A stretch of DNA of 64,000 bases, taken from the NCBI RefSeq assembly GCF_025642155.1, contig NZ_CP106798.1, positions 4,898,001 to 4,962,000 of the forward strand. Reading direction: 5' to 3'. The position numbers and the translations under genes were made by a program. Below, piece after piece: positions 1 to 9,143 of the stretch (positions within the stretch are counted from its first letter, which is position 1; every line of letters starts with the position of its first letter). The notes below the pieces were generated by a model. The model worked only from the letters and a program-made list of their open reading frames with translations. It did not search any database and was not told the origin of the DNA. The DNA comes from Streptomyces sp. HUAS 15-9. GTDB lineage: Bacteria > Actinomycetota > Actinomycetes > Streptomycetales > Streptomycetaceae.

Positions 1-972
<972 letters not shown>

Positions 973-1056
973 GTTGCTCGCGTCCACTGTGTTGGTTCTG
1001 AAACCACGAACAGCCCCATGCTTTCAGGCATGGTGCGGCGTTCACAGTTTCATAGT

Positions 1057-1176
1057 GTTTCGGTGGTCATAGCGTGAGGGAAACGCCCGGTTACATTCCG
1101 AACCCGGAAGCTAAGCCTCACAGCGCCGATGGTACTGCAGGGGGGACCCTGTGGGAGAGTAGGACACCGCCGAACA
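1057..1176 (+). rRNA. 5S ribosomal RNA
   Basis: A 120-base sequence begins GTTTCGGTGGTCATAGCG and ends in CGCCGAACA, which pair as the terminal stem. The middle contains the universally conserved CCGAACCCGGAAG segment. It follows the 23S gene directly and is followed by a rho-independent terminator, closing the rRNA operon. Confidence 0.97.
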
Positions 1177-1185
1177 AATCTTGGG

Positions 1186-1217
1186 AAAACCCCCGCACCT
1201 TCCGGTGCGGGGGTTTT
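1186..1217 (+). terminator. rRNA operon terminator
   Basis: A 14-bp perfect stem, AAAACCCCCGCACC pairing with GGTGCGGGGGTTTT around a 4-base loop, lies 10 bases after the 5S gene. The run of T closing the stem makes it a classical intrinsic terminator for the rrn transcript. Confidence 0.9.
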
Positions 1218-1234
1218 CTGCGTTCAGGGGCGTT

Positions 1235-1240
1235 TAGGCT
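1235..1240 (+). promoter_or_regulatory. candidate -10 box for a leaderless transcript
   Basis: TAGGCT sits exactly 7 bases before the ATG at 1248. TANNNT followed by 7 bases and ATG/GTG is the arrangement known for leaderless mRNAs in Actinobacteria. No Shine-Dalgarno sequence is visible before this ATG. No clear -35 box is seen. Confidence 0.45.
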
Positions 1241-1247
1241 CGAAGGC

Positions 1248-1898
1248 ATGCGCTATCGCTATGAACTCGTCATCTTCGACAACGACGGTGTCCTTGTCGA
1301 CAGTGAGCCGATCTCCAACCGGATCCTGGCCGCCCATCTCACCGAGCTCGGGCATCCGACCTCGTACGAGGACTCCATCCGCGACTACATGGGCTCCGCG
1401 ATGCACCGGATCCATGAGCTCATCCAGGAGCGGACCGGGCGTCGGTTGCCGGACGACTTCGACGATGTCTTCCATGGCCGGGTGTTCGCCGCGTTCGAGC
1501 GGGAGTTGAAGCCGGTGGTCGGCGTTGCCGACGTGCTGGAGAAGCTGGCGGCGGACGGGGTGCCGTACTGCGTGGCCTCCTCCGGGAGCCATGAGCGGAT
1601 CCGGGTCGGGCATCGGACGACCGGGCTCGACCGGTGGTTCGAGGAGTCGAGGATCTTCAGTTCGCAGGATGTGGGGCGAGGGAAGCCGGCGCCTGACCTG
1701 TTCCTGTACACGGCCGAGCGGATGGGGGTCGCACCGGAGCGGTGTGTGGTCGTGGAGGACAGCCCGCTGGGCGTACAGGCGGCGGTGGCGGCCGGGATGG
1801 ACGTCTATGGGTTCACCGCGATGACGCCTGCGGCGAAGCTCGCGGGCGCCGGTCAACTTTTCTCGGACATGGGGGAGTTGGCAGCCCTGCTGGCCTGA
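1248..1898 (+). CDS. HAD-superfamily hydrolase, sugar-phosphatase / beta-phosphoglucomutase-like
   Basis: The 216-residue protein has all four HAD motifs. Motif I is DNDGVLVDSEP near the N-terminus, with the nucleophile Asp and the +2 Asp. Motif II is the SSG in VASSGSHERI, motif III the Lys in GRGKPAPD, and motif IV EDSPLGVQAA. The cap between motifs I and II is helical and of the subfamily I size seen in phosphosugar phosphatases and phosphoglucomutases. It most likely dephosphorylates or isomerises a small phosphosugar in the cytoplasm; the substrate cannot be read from sequence. The frame stays open upstream into the 5S gene, but ATG 1248 fits both the domain start and the leaderless promoter just before it. 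It is the first gene after the rRNA operon. Confidence 0.9.
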   Translation: MRYRYELVIFDNDGVLVDSEPISNRILAAHLTELGHPTSYEDSIRDYMGSAMHRIHELIQERTGRRLPDDFDDVFHGRVFAAFERELKPVVGVADVLEKLAADGVPYCVASSGSHERIRVGHRTTGLDRWFEESRIFSSQDVGRGKPAPDLFLYTAERMGVAPERCVVVEDSPLGVQAAVAAGMDVYGFTAMTPAAKLAGAGQLFSDMGELAALLA

Positions 1899-1967
1899 CA
1901 AATGTCATACCGAGCCCTGGACGATCGTTTCTACTGGCGTACCGGTCCCCTCCGCGAAGCTGAGGGC

Positions 1968-2681
1968 ATGACGACGAAGACGAGCAAGAAGAACCCCTTC
2001 GCCCCGCTTATCGTGGACGTGGCGGTGCCTCTCGGTTCGTACTACCTGTTCAAGGACGGCCTCGGGATGAGCACCTTCGCGGCGCTGGCCTGGAGCAGTG
2101 TGGTGCCGGCGGTCCGGACCGTGTGGGGCCTGGTCAAGGAGCGGAAGACCAACGGCCTGGCCGGACTCATCCTCGTCGTGAACGTGGCCTCCCTGCTGCT
2201 GAGCTTCGTCTCCGGTGACCCGCGGCTGATGCTCGCCAAGGACAGCGGGATCAGCAGCACGGTCGCCATCGGGATCCTGGTCTCCGTCGCGCTCGGGAAG
2301 CCGATGATGACCGCCGGCATGAAGCCCTTCCTGGTGAAGGGGGACCCGGCCAAGGAGGCCGCCTGGCAGCGGCTGATGTCCGGGAGCGCGGCCGGGTCCG
2401 CGGACTTCCTCCGCAAGGAGCGGGCATTCTCCGTCGTCTGGGGTGTGGTGCTGCTCGCCGAGTGCGTTGTGCGCCTCGTGGGGGCGTACACCGTCCCCGT
2501 GGACACCATGGTGTGGCTCGGCACGGTCATCATGATCGTCGCGATGGCGATCGGCTTCGTCGTCAGTGGCGGCCTGGCCGTCGCGCCGATGGAGGGGATG
2601 CTGGCCGCCGAGGTCGAGGCCGGGACCGTCGAAGCCGGGGCGGTCGAGGCCGGGACGCCCGAGGTGGCTGTCGCCGCCTGA
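1968..2681 (+). CDS. VC0807-type integral membrane protein
   Basis: The 237-residue protein has about five or six hydrophobic segments. Its N-terminal pattern (NPFAPLIVDVAVPLGSYY, then a Pro-Ala-Arg-Thr segment before a charged loop) matches the uncharacterised VC0807 family as I remember it. No enzymatic motif is visible and the role is unknown. The last 25 residues are a low-complexity run of repeated Val-Glu-Ala-Gly units and look disordered. The frame is open from 1902, but ATG 1968 leads directly into the family's basic MTTKTSKKN start and has GAGGG just upstream. It lies about 70 bases after the HAD gene and may be cotranscribed with it. Confidence 0.75.
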   Translation: MTTKTSKKNPFAPLIVDVAVPLGSYYLFKDGLGMSTFAALAWSSVVPAVRTVWGLVKERKTNGLAGLILVVNVASLLLSFVSGDPRLMLAKDSGISSTVAIGILVSVALGKPMMTAGMKPFLVKGDPAKEAAWQRLMSGSAAGSADFLRKERAFSVVWGVVLLAECVVRLVGAYTVPVDTMVWLGTVIMIVAMAIGFVVSGGLAVAPMEGMLAAEVEAGTVEAGAVEAGTPEVAVAA

Positions 2682-2749
2682 GCCTCCGTTCGGTAAAGCT
2701 GAGGGAAATTCATCTTTGGCTGGATCTACCCACGGGTACCCCGGGGCCC

Positions 2750-2755
2750 TACGCT
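2750..2755 (+). promoter_or_regulatory. candidate -10 box for a leaderless transcript
   Basis: TACGCT lies 7 bases before the ATG at 2763, the same spacing as before the HAD gene at 1248. The ATG has no Shine-Dalgarno sequence. A -35 box at normal distance is not obvious. Confidence 0.4.
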
Positions 2756-2762
2756 CGCCGCC

Positions 2763-3980
2763 ATGACAGATGTGCTGCGGCGCGGCAGGGCCTCGTTGGC
2801 GTTCAGCTTCTTCGCTCAAGGCGCCACCTTCGCGCTGCTCGTGACGCGTATCCCGGCCATTCAGGACCGGTACGGCGTCTCCGACGCGCTGCTGCCCGTC
2901 TTCCTGGCCGCCGTGCCGATCCTCGCCGGGGTCGGCAGCGTGACGACCGAGCAGCTGGTGAAGCGAATACGGCCCAGCCGGCTGCTGCGCTGGTCCCAGC
3001 CGGTGGTGCTGCTCGCGCTGCTCGGCGTCGGCGCGGGCGGGCAGATGGCCGAGCTGGCGCTGGCCCTGGCGGCCTTCGGGCTCGCCGTCGGTGCGCTGGA
3101 CGCCTCGATGAACATGCTCGGGGTGAGTCTGCAGCGGACGTACGGGCGGAGCATCATGCTCAGCTTCCACGCCGTCTACAGCCTGGGCGGGATCGTGGGG
3201 GCCTCGCTGGCCTGGGTGGGCGCGCACTGGCATCTGGCGCTGTGGGTGTCGTATCTGCCGGTGGTGGCGGTGCTGCTGCCTGCGGCGTTCCTGGGGAGCC
3301 GGTGGTACGTCGACGGGGACGCGGCGCCCGTGGAGCAGGAGCAGGGAGCGGCAGCCGGTGGGGGTGTCGTCTTCCGGCTGCTCCTGCCGCTGTGTCTGGT
3401 GATGACCTTCGCCTACATCGGGGACTCGACCGTCTCCAACTGGAGCGCGAAGTATCTGCAGGACGTGCTGGGGAGCTCGGAGCAGCTGGCGACGGTTCCG
3501 TACAACGTGTACATGGTGACCACGCTGCTGGGGCGGGCCATCGGGGACTTCGGGGTACGGCGCTTCGGGGCGGTGGCGGTCGTACGGCTGGGGGCGCTGG
3601 TGGCGGCGCTCGGGTTCGCCGTGGTGTCCGTGGCGCCGGGTGCCTGGGTCGGGATGCTCGGATTCACCCTGCTGGGGCTGGGGCTGTGTGTGCTCGTGCC
3701 ACAGACCTTCGCGGCGGCGGGGAGGCTGTTCCCGGGGGCGTCGGACGCGGCCATCGCGCGGCTCAATATCTTCAACTACGTCGGCTTCCTGGTCGGTTCG
3801 CCCTTGGTGGGGGCGCTGGGGGATGCCTGGAGCTACCGCGGGGCCATGCTCGTGCCGATGGTGTTGGTGCTGGTGACACTGGCCTACGCCCGGTCGTTCG
3901 CCGCTCAACCTGACCGATACGGTGGCGGGCATGAGCGGCCACGCACAGCTGATGTGGGACGAGGCAGTAACGGGCTATGA
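2763..3980 (+). CDS. MFS transporter
   Basis: The 405-residue, strongly hydrophobic protein begins with a short basic N-terminus and shows about twelve membrane segments. The sixth and seventh are separated by a polar loop containing EQEQGAA near residue 195. A substrate cannot be assigned; sugar- or drug-type exporters are most likely for this fold. It keeps the full family length. The C-terminus is unusual: the last 17 codons run across the start of the next gene, giving a 50-base overlap with the deacetylase at 3931. The tail there (PRTADVGRGSNGL) is compositionally unlike a normal transporter tail, so the stop may have shifted. Confidence 0.88.
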   Translation: MTDVLRRGRASLAFSFFAQGATFALLVTRIPAIQDRYGVSDALLPVFLAAVPILAGVGSVTTEQLVKRIRPSRLLRWSQPVVLLALLGVGAGGQMAELALALAAFGLAVGALDASMNMLGVSLQRTYGRSIMLSFHAVYSLGGIVGASLAWVGAHWHLALWVSYLPVVAVLLPAAFLGSRWYVDGDAAPVEQEQGAAAGGGVVFRLLLPLCLVMTFAYIGDSTVSNWSAKYLQDVLGSSEQLATVPYNVYMVTTLLGRAIGDFGVRRFGAVAVVRLGALVAALGFAVVSVAPGAWVGMLGFTLLGLGLCVLVPQTFAAAGRLFPGASDAAIARLNIFNYVGFLVGSPLVGALGDAWSYRGAMLVPMVLVLVTLAYARSFAAQPDRYGGGHERPRTADVGRGSNGL

Positions 3981-5103
3981 CTTCGGTCCGGACCATCCGA
4001 TGGATCCGGTCCGGCTGGAGCTGACCCGGAAACTGGTGGGTGCCTTCGGGCTCGACCGGGACCTGGAGGTCGTCGCGGCCAAGCTGGCGGGGGAGTCGAC
4101 GCTGCGGCTCGTCCACCGGGGGGACTACATCGAGGCGGTCAAGGCCGCGTCGGCGGATCCTGGGTCGGCGAACGGGGCGTACGGGCTCGGGACGATGGAC
4201 GATCCGGCCTTCGCCGGGATGCACGAGGTGTCCGCGCTGATCGCCGGGCAGTCGGTCGGGGCCGCGGAGGCGGTGTGGCGCGGGGACGCGCTGCACGCGG
4301 TGAACTTCGCGGGTGGGCTGCACCACGCCATGCCGGGCAGTGCGTCGGGGTTCTGCGTCTACAACGACGCCGCGCTGGCGATCGCGCGGCTGCTGGAGCT
4401 CGGGGTCGAACGGGTGGCCTATGTGGATGTCGATGTGCATCACGGGGACGGTGTGCAGGCGGCGTTCTGGGAGGATCCACGGGTTCTGACGATCTCGCTG
4501 CACGAGCATCCTCGTACGTTGTTTCCGCAGACCGGGTGGCCGGAGGAGACCGGGGCGGAGGCGGCGGAGGGGTCTGCCGTGAACGTGGCGTTGCCGGCGG
4601 GGACCGGGGACGCGGGGTGGGTGCGGGCGTTTCACGCCGTGGTGCCCGAGCTGCTGGCCGACTTCCGGCCGCAGGTGCTGGTGTCGCAGCACGGGGCGGA
4701 CACGCACTTCGAGGATCCGCTCGCTCATCTCGCTGTTTCGCTGGATGCGCAGCGGGCGGTGCAGGTGGCGTGTCATGACCTGGCGCACGAGTACGCGGAC
4801 GGGAAGTGGGTCGCGCTGGGTGGGGGTGGCTACGCGGTGGTGGAGGTCGTGCCGCGGTCGTGGACGCATCTGGTGGGGATCGCGGGTGGGCGGGAGATCG
4901 CGCCCGAGACGGTGATCCCCGATGGGTGGCGGCAGGAAGTGTTCGCTCGCACGCGGCAGTTGGCGCCGGGGCGGATGACGGATGGGCGGTGGCCTGTGGC
5001 CTGGGCGGACTGGGGGTTGGGGTACGACCCCGCTGATCGCTTGGATCAGGCCGTGTTGGCCACGCGGCGGGCGGTGTTTCCGTTGCGGGGGATGCTGGCG
5101 TAG
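3931..5103 (+). CDS. acuC: acetoin utilization protein AcuC-like, class I histone-deacetylase fold
   Basis: The 390-residue cytoplasmic protein is a zinc amidohydrolase of the AcuC/HDAC family, which removes acetyl groups from lysines; in Bacillus it reactivates acetyl-CoA synthetase. Landmarks are the catalytic pair HHAMPGSASGF, the zinc ligands in DVDVHHGDGVQAAF, and the third ligand region QHGADTHFEDPL. A GTG at 3922 is in frame, but ATG 3931 gives the usual MSGHAQLMWD start. The gene starts inside the 3' end of the MFS gene, so translation is probably coupled. No acetoin genes are nearby, so the target protein is open. Confidence 0.9.
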   Translation: MSGHAQLMWDEAVTGYDFGPDHPMDPVRLELTRKLVGAFGLDRDLEVVAAKLAGESTLRLVHRGDYIEAVKAASADPGSANGAYGLGTMDDPAFAGMHEVSALIAGQSVGAAEAVWRGDALHAVNFAGGLHHAMPGSASGFCVYNDAALAIARLLELGVERVAYVDVDVHHGDGVQAAFWEDPRVLTISLHEHPRTLFPQTGWPEETGAEAAEGSAVNVALPAGTGDAGWVRAFHAVVPELLADFRPQVLVSQHGADTHFEDPLAHLAVSLDAQRAVQVACHDLAHEYADGKWVALGGGGYAVVEVVPRSWTHLVGIAGGREIAPETVIPDGWRQEVFARTRQLAPGRMTDGRWPVAWADWGLGYDPADRLDQAVLATRRAVFPLRGMLA

Positions 5104-5109
5104 GGGGCG

Positions 5110-5262
5110 GGTGGGTTTTCTCGCCCCCGCCGCCCCTACCCGTCCCGTCCCCAGGGGCTGCCGCCCCTTCGGCCCCGCCCGGGGGCTGCGCCCCCAGGCC
5201 CCCGCTTCGGCCTGAACGGCCTCGTCCTCGAGTGCCGGACGGGCTGGGATGCCGCCCCTCTC
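5110..5262. repeat. GC-rich intergenic repeat with hairpins, common Streptomyces type
   Basis: This gene-free stretch is a chain of short GC hairpins, such as GGGGGC/GCCCCC at 5181-5195. It ends in CCGCTTCGGCCTGAACGGCCTCGTCCTCGAG-like sequence. I recognise the composition as the dispersed intergenic element that occurs many times in Streptomyces chromosomes. It probably also ends transcription of the deacetylase gene. Confidence 0.55.
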
Positions 5263-5346
5263 CGGAAAGTGAACCGTTACGCCAACCGTGCGGTCTTCCC
5301 CCGATCCCGGCCCGTCCCCCCGCCCCCGTCCGTCACCATCGCTCCC

Positions 5347-6162
5347 GTGTTGAGCAGTGGAGTCGTTCGGGCGCATCTTCTCGGTGCTCGGCTTGCCGGG
5401 AATGTGGCTACCACGCGGGAGGAAAGTCTGCGGAGTTATCGGCTCTTCGCCGCTCGTGATCCTCGGGTGATGATCGGGATCGATCCCGAACGGGTCTGGG
5501 GGTTGCAGGATTTGATCGGTCTCATGGCGGAAAGGTGTGGGGTTTCGGCCGACCCTGCGCATACATCCGGGCATGATGTGATCGACCCGGAGCTGACCCT
5601 GGCCGCGCTGGAGGCCTTCGCGGAGCGGCTCGCCGAGGTCGCCCGGCGTGGGGCGCCGGTGCTGTTCGGCACCGGGCACCCGCATCGGCTGCTGGGCTTC
5701 TACGCCGACTTGGCAGACGCCTTGTCGGCGGCGGGATGTGAGATTCTCACCCCCGCGCAGGGTCGCTGTGTCGACATAACGACCCGGTTCGGCCTACGTA
5801 CGTACAACCTTGATTACGTACGAGGTGTCGCGCTGGTCCGGACGCCAGGCCCCGAACGCCCCGGTTGTGAGCCCGGCGCACACACGCATTCACCGCTGCC
5901 GGTTCGTACCGCGCTGGCCGCGGCGGCGGAGGGCGGCGGGCCGCTGCCCGAGCTGGTGATCGGCGATCATGGCTGGGTCTGCGGAGCAGGTCAGCTGGGG
6001 TTTGAGGCCATGGGGTTGGCGGATACGGATGACCCTGCGCTCTTTGTGGGGGAAGCGGAGGGGGTCGTGTCCGTCGTCGTTCCGGTTGATGACGCTGTGC
6101 GGTCTGATTACTACCGTCCGCTTACCCGCTACGTACTCAATCGAGCGTGTCTGTCACAGTAG
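5347..6162 (+). CDS. phosphatase-like protein, conserved in Streptomyces
   Basis: The 271-residue protein resembles proteins annotated simply as phosphatase in streptomycetes. Its opening (MLSSGVVRAHLLGARLAG followed by ATTREESLRSYRLFAARDPR) is the feature I recognise. It contains an FGTGHPHRLLGFY segment near residue 120 and an IGDHGWVCGAGQLG segment near 215. These Gly/His-rich loops could bind metal or phosphate, but there is no classical phosphatase signature I can name. The frame is open from 5269; GTG 5347 is preferred because upstream codons are Pro-rich and not conserved-looking. It is followed by the small HTH gene at 6292. Confidence 0.65.
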   Translation: MLSSGVVRAHLLGARLAGNVATTREESLRSYRLFAARDPRVMIGIDPERVWGLQDLIGLMAERCGVSADPAHTSGHDVIDPELTLAALEAFAERLAEVARRGAPVLFGTGHPHRLLGFYADLADALSAAGCEILTPAQGRCVDITTRFGLRTYNLDYVRGVALVRTPGPERPGCEPGAHTHSPLPVRTALAAAAEGGGPLPELVIGDHGWVCGAGQLGFEAMGLADTDDPALFVGEAEGVVSVVVPVDDAVRSDYYRPLTRYVLNRACLSQ

Positions 6163-6291
6163 GCCGCCGATGGGTGCACCTCTTCCCCACTCGCATCACC
6201 CGCCCCTACATTGGGGAGTGAGCACGCAACGACGAAGAGTCACCGGAAGGGGAAGCCGGTGGCCGTCGAGTGCGGAAGGTTCAGGTGTGTC

Positions 6292-6504
6292 ATGGCTGCA
6301 GGTGGCGAGAGGCCTCTGAACGAGGTTCAGTTCCTTACCGTGGCGGAGGTCGCCTCGGTGATGCGAGTGTCCAAGATGACCGTGTACCGGTTGGTGCACA
6401 GCGGTCATCTGCCCGCGATCCGGGTCGGGCGGTCGTTCCGTGTCCCGGAGCAAGCGGTACACGAGTACCTCCGCGAGAGCTATGTGGGGGTGGAGACGGC
6501 CTGA
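6292..6504 (+). CDS. small MerR-type helix-turn-helix DNA-binding protein (BldC/excisionase-like)
   Basis: The 70-residue protein consists almost only of a winged helix: LTVAEVASVMRVSKMTVYRLVHSGHLPAIRVGRSFRV. This is the excisionase/BldC type HTH with the typical RVGRSFR wing. It should bind DNA, perhaps cooperatively as BldC does on tandem repeats. ATG 6292 removes a poorly conserved extension. A short gene for a basic 32-residue protein follows 133 bases later. An orthologous HTH gene near bldN is a conserved neighbour in Streptomyces as I remember it. It is not the true bldC, whose neighbourhood differs. Confidence 0.88.
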   Translation: MAAGGERPLNEVQFLTVAEVASVMRVSKMTVYRLVHSGHLPAIRVGRSFRVPEQAVHEYLRESYVGVETA

Positions 6505-6537
6505 CGGCTTTCCGGGCAACCCCCGGGAGTACCTCGA

Positions 6538-6567
6538 TTACGACCTCAGCGCTCGGACGGGTAGGCT
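6538..6567 (+). promoter_or_regulatory. candidate promoter of the 32-residue basic protein gene
   Basis: TTACGA at 6538 and TAGGCT at 6562 are separated by 18 bases, a reasonable sigma-HrdB-like promoter. The predicted start is about 60 bases upstream of the GTG at 6637. Confidence 0.4.
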
Positions 6568-6636
6568 GGCCCCTCGTAGGTCGTATGGGCCCATGGCGCC
6601 CAAACACCGAGTGATGAGAAGTGAGCGAGGGTAGTC

Positions 6637-6735
6637 GTGGGCTCTGTTATCAAGAAGCGGCGCAAGCGGATGGCCAAGAAGAAGCACCGCAAGCTGCTCA
6701 AGCGCACGCGCGTTCAGCGTCGTAACAAGAAGTAA
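6637..6735 (+). CDS. 32-residue highly basic AURKAIP1/COX24-domain protein (bS22-like)
   Basis: A GTG-started frame encodes only 32 residues, about 60 percent Lys and Arg ([18 protein letters not shown] and so on). This pattern is the AURKAIP1/COX24 domain found as a tiny conserved actinobacterial protein; a mycobacterial homologue has been seen in ribosomes as bS22. It likely binds rRNA. GAGGG 8 bases before GTG is a good ribosome-binding site, and a strong terminator follows 26 bases after the stop, so it is probably a monocistronic, well-expressed gene. Confidence 0.88.
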   Translation: MGSVIKKRRKRMAKKKHRKLLKRTRVQRRNKK

Positions 6736-6761
6736 GCGACGCCGCGAAAGCGTGTTCGCGT

Positions 6762-6789
6762 GGCCCCCCACCATTGCTGGTGGGGGGCC
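6762..6789 (+). terminator. intrinsic terminator after the small basic protein gene
   Basis: GGCCCCCCACCA and TGGTGGGGGGCC form a perfect 12-bp stem with a 4-base loop, 26 bases downstream of the stop codon. Confidence 0.8.
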
Positions 6790-6932
6790 GCCGTCATATG
6801 CGGACCGGGCGAATCTCGTCACTTCGTGCATCCGGAGGTCATCACAGCGCAACACCGACCCGCTAAGTTGGCGCACACGGGGAACGCGGCAGGAGCGGCA
6901 CAAACGCCGAGGGCGGAAGGAAGGCGCTGATC

Positions 6933-7994
6933 TTGGGGAAGGTCGTGCTCGTGACCGGAGTGGCCCGTCAGCTGGGGGGCCGGTTCGTACGACGCATCCA
7001 GCGTGACCCACAGGTGGACCGGGTCGTCGCCGTGGACGCGGTGCCACCCGAGCACCATCTGGGCGGGGCGGACTTCATCCAGGCCGACATCCGCCAGCCC
7101 ACCATCGCGCGAGTGCTGGCCGAGACGTCCGCGGATACCGTCGTTCATATGGACGTGACCGGCACAGCGCTGGGCAGCGGGAGCCGTACGACGGTCAAGG
7201 AGACCAACGTCATCGGCACCATGCAGCTGCTCGGGGCCTGCCAGAAGTCCCCGACCGTGAAGCGGCTGGTGGTGAAGTCCAGTACGAACGTCTACGGGTC
7301 CGCGCCACGGGATCCGGCCGTGTTCACCGAGACCACCCCGGCCAAGTCTCTGCCCAGCGGCGGCTTCGCGAAGGACACGGTGGAGGTCGAGGGGTATGTG
7401 CGCGGGTTCGCCCGGCGGCGGCCCGATGTCGCCGTGTGCGTGCTGCGGTTCGCGAACATCCTCGGGCCGACCGCGGACACGCCGCTCGCCTCGTACTTCG
7501 CGCTGCCCGTTCTGCCCACCGTGTTCGGCTACGACCCGCGGTTGCAGTTCGTGCACGAGGACGATGTGATCGAGGTACTGCGGATCGCCTCGCACGAGCC
7601 GGAGCGGGGCACGCTCAACAGCGGCACGTTCAACGTCGCCGGCGACGGCGTCCTGCTGCTCTCGCAGTGCTCCAGGCGCCTGGGGCGTCCCACGGTGCCG
7701 CTGCTGCTGCCCGCGGTCACCTGGGCCGGCTCCCTCGTCCGTACGCTGGGCATGACGGACTTCTCACCCGAGCAGATCCGGCTGCTGACCCACGGCCGGG
7801 TCGTGGCGACGGATCAGATGCGCGAGACGCTGGGCTTCAAGCCGAAGTACACGACCGCGGAGACGTTCGCGGACTTCGTGCGCAGCCAGGGCCCCGGCCT
7901 GCTGCCGCCGGAGGACCTAGCGCGAGCCGTCGACCGGATCGCCGCGCTGTCCCTGCGGGACAGCGGCCAGACCCCGACGCAGAGCGCCAACTGA
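6933..7994 (+). CDS. NAD-dependent epimerase/dehydratase family protein (extended SDR)
   Basis: The 353-residue protein starts with the Rossmann motif VVLVTGVARQLGGRF, a degenerate GxxGxxG, followed by DxxP-type sequence and the strand-4 region. The active-site area has SSTNVYG, where Ser/Thr is followed by Tyr; the usual YxxxK is replaced by a less typical FAKDTVEVE, so catalysis is uncertain. TTG 6933 is used as start, supported by GGAAGGAAGG about 10 bases upstream. It precedes the acyltransferase gene by 14 bases, so both are in one operon. The pair epimerase plus PlsC-like acyltransferase next to bldN is conserved in Streptomyces and suggests a lipid or glycolipid step. Confidence 0.85.
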   Translation: MGKVVLVTGVARQLGGRFVRRIQRDPQVDRVVAVDAVPPEHHLGGADFIQADIRQPTIARVLAETSADTVVHMDVTGTALGSGSRTTVKETNVIGTMQLLGACQKSPTVKRLVVKSSTNVYGSAPRDPAVFTETTPAKSLPSGGFAKDTVEVEGYVRGFARRRPDVAVCVLRFANILGPTADTPLASYFALPVLPTVFGYDPRLQFVHEDDVIEVLRIASHEPERGTLNSGTFNVAGDGVLLLSQCSRRLGRPTVPLLLPAVTWAGSLVRTLGMTDFSPEQIRLLTHGRVVATDQMRETLGFKPKYTTAETFADFVRSQGPGLLPPEDLARAVDRIAALSLRDSGQTPTQSAN

Positions 7995-8008
7995 GGAGCG
8001 CATCAACG

Positions 8009-9067
8009 ATGGCGGATGCCAAGGTCATTCCGTTCGACGACGACCGGACCCGCGGGAGCGCCGTACAGCGGCCGCCGCGGCGCCGGAGTGCGGGGAGCCG
8101 GCGCAAGGGCGGCGAGTCCGCGGTGGTCCGTGAGGTACAGCCACTGCCCAGCAGGGCGCCCGCGCAGGATGATGTTCCTGTGACCCGTGAGGAAGAGCTG
8201 CCGCCCGAGCCGAAGCGGACGCAGGACGGCGGCCTGGAACGGCGCGTGGCGAGCGGCCTCGCCTTTCTGCGACGGCGGCTCACGGGGAACTACGACGTCG
8301 ACGACTTCGGCTACGACGAGGAGCTCACCGACCAGGTCCTGATGTCCCTGCTGCGACCGGTGTACGAGAAGTACTTCCGGGTCGAGGTGAAGGGCATCGA
8401 GAACATCCCGGCCGAGGGCGGCGCGCTGATCGTGGCCAACCACTCCGGGACGCTGCCGCTGGACGGCCTGATGATGCAGGTCGCCGTGCACGACCACCAT
8501 CCGGCGGACCGGCATCTGCGGCTGCTCGCGGCAGACCTGGTCTTCGTGCTGCCGGTGGTGAACGAACTGGCGCGCAAGCTGGGGCACACTCTGGCGTGCA
8601 CGGAGGATGCCGAGCGGCTTCTTGGCCAGGGTGAGCTGGTCGGGGTGATGCCGGAGGGCTTCAAAGGCATCGGGAAGCCGTTCGGCGAGCGCTACAAGCT
8701 CCAGCGGTTCGGCCGGGGCGGCTTCGTCTCCACGGCGCTGCGCAAGGGCACGCCGATCATTCCGTGCTCGATCGTCGGGGCGGAGGAGATCTACCCGATG
8801 ATCGGCAACGCGAAGACGCTCGCGCGGCTCCTCGGCTTCCCGTACTTCCCGCTCACGCCCACCTTCCCGTGGCTGGGTCCGCTCGGGGCGATCCCTCTTC
8901 CGACGAAGTGGACGATCCAGTTCGGTGAGCCGATTCCGACGGACGGTTATCCGCCGGAGGCGGCGGAGGACCCGATGCTGATGTTCAACCTGACGGACCA
9001 GGTACGGGAACAGATCCAGCACACGCTGTACAAGTTGCTGGTGCAGCGGCGCTCCGTGTTCTTCTGA
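8009..9067 (+). CDS. 1-acylglycerol-3-phosphate-type acyltransferase (PlsC family)
   Basis: The 352-residue protein has a disordered, charged N-terminus of about 100 residues followed by a PlsC domain. The catalytic His block is NHSGTLPLDG, in which His and Asp are spaced more widely than the classical HX4D; this variant is typical of this actinobacterial subgroup. The glycerol-phosphate-binding block is MPEGFKGIGKPF, and PIIPCSIVGAEE matches a later block. It likely acylates a lysophospholipid at the inner membrane face. ATG 8009 follows GAGGAG closely. It is coupled to the upstream epimerase gene and ends at a bidirectional terminator. Confidence 0.88.
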   Translation: MADAKVIPFDDDRTRGSAVQRPPRRRSAGSRRKGGESAVVREVQPLPSRAPAQDDVPVTREEELPPEPKRTQDGGLERRVASGLAFLRRRLTGNYDVDDFGYDEELTDQVLMSLLRPVYEKYFRVEVKGIENIPAEGGALIVANHSGTLPLDGLMMQVAVHDHHPADRHLRLLAADLVFVLPVVNELARKLGHTLACTEDAERLLGQGELVGVMPEGFKGIGKPFGERYKLQRFGRGGFVSTALRKGTPIIPCSIVGAEEIYPMIGNAKTLARLLGFPYFPLTPTFPWLGPLGAIPLPTKWTIQFGEPIPTDGYPPEAAEDPMLMFNLTDQVREQIQHTLYKLLVQRRSVFF

Positions 9068-9092
9068 TGCGCCTTGCTGGATGTTGTACGGC

Positions 9093-9128
9093 GATGGGGG
9101 CGCCCCTTCCGGAAGGGGCGCCCCCATC
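9093..9128. terminator. bidirectional terminator between acyltransferase gene and rsbN
   Basis: A perfect 36-base palindrome with 18-base arms, GATGGGGGCGCCCCTTCC and its complement, separates two convergent genes. It can terminate in both directions. Confidence 0.85.
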
Positions 9129-9143
9129 GGGTTGTTCCCTGGG

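Noticed and set aside
1905..3932. 675-residue open frame on the - strand
   Set aside because: It is antisense to two well-supported genes and is made of His, Pro, Gln and Arg runs, typical of a shadow frame in GC-rich DNA.
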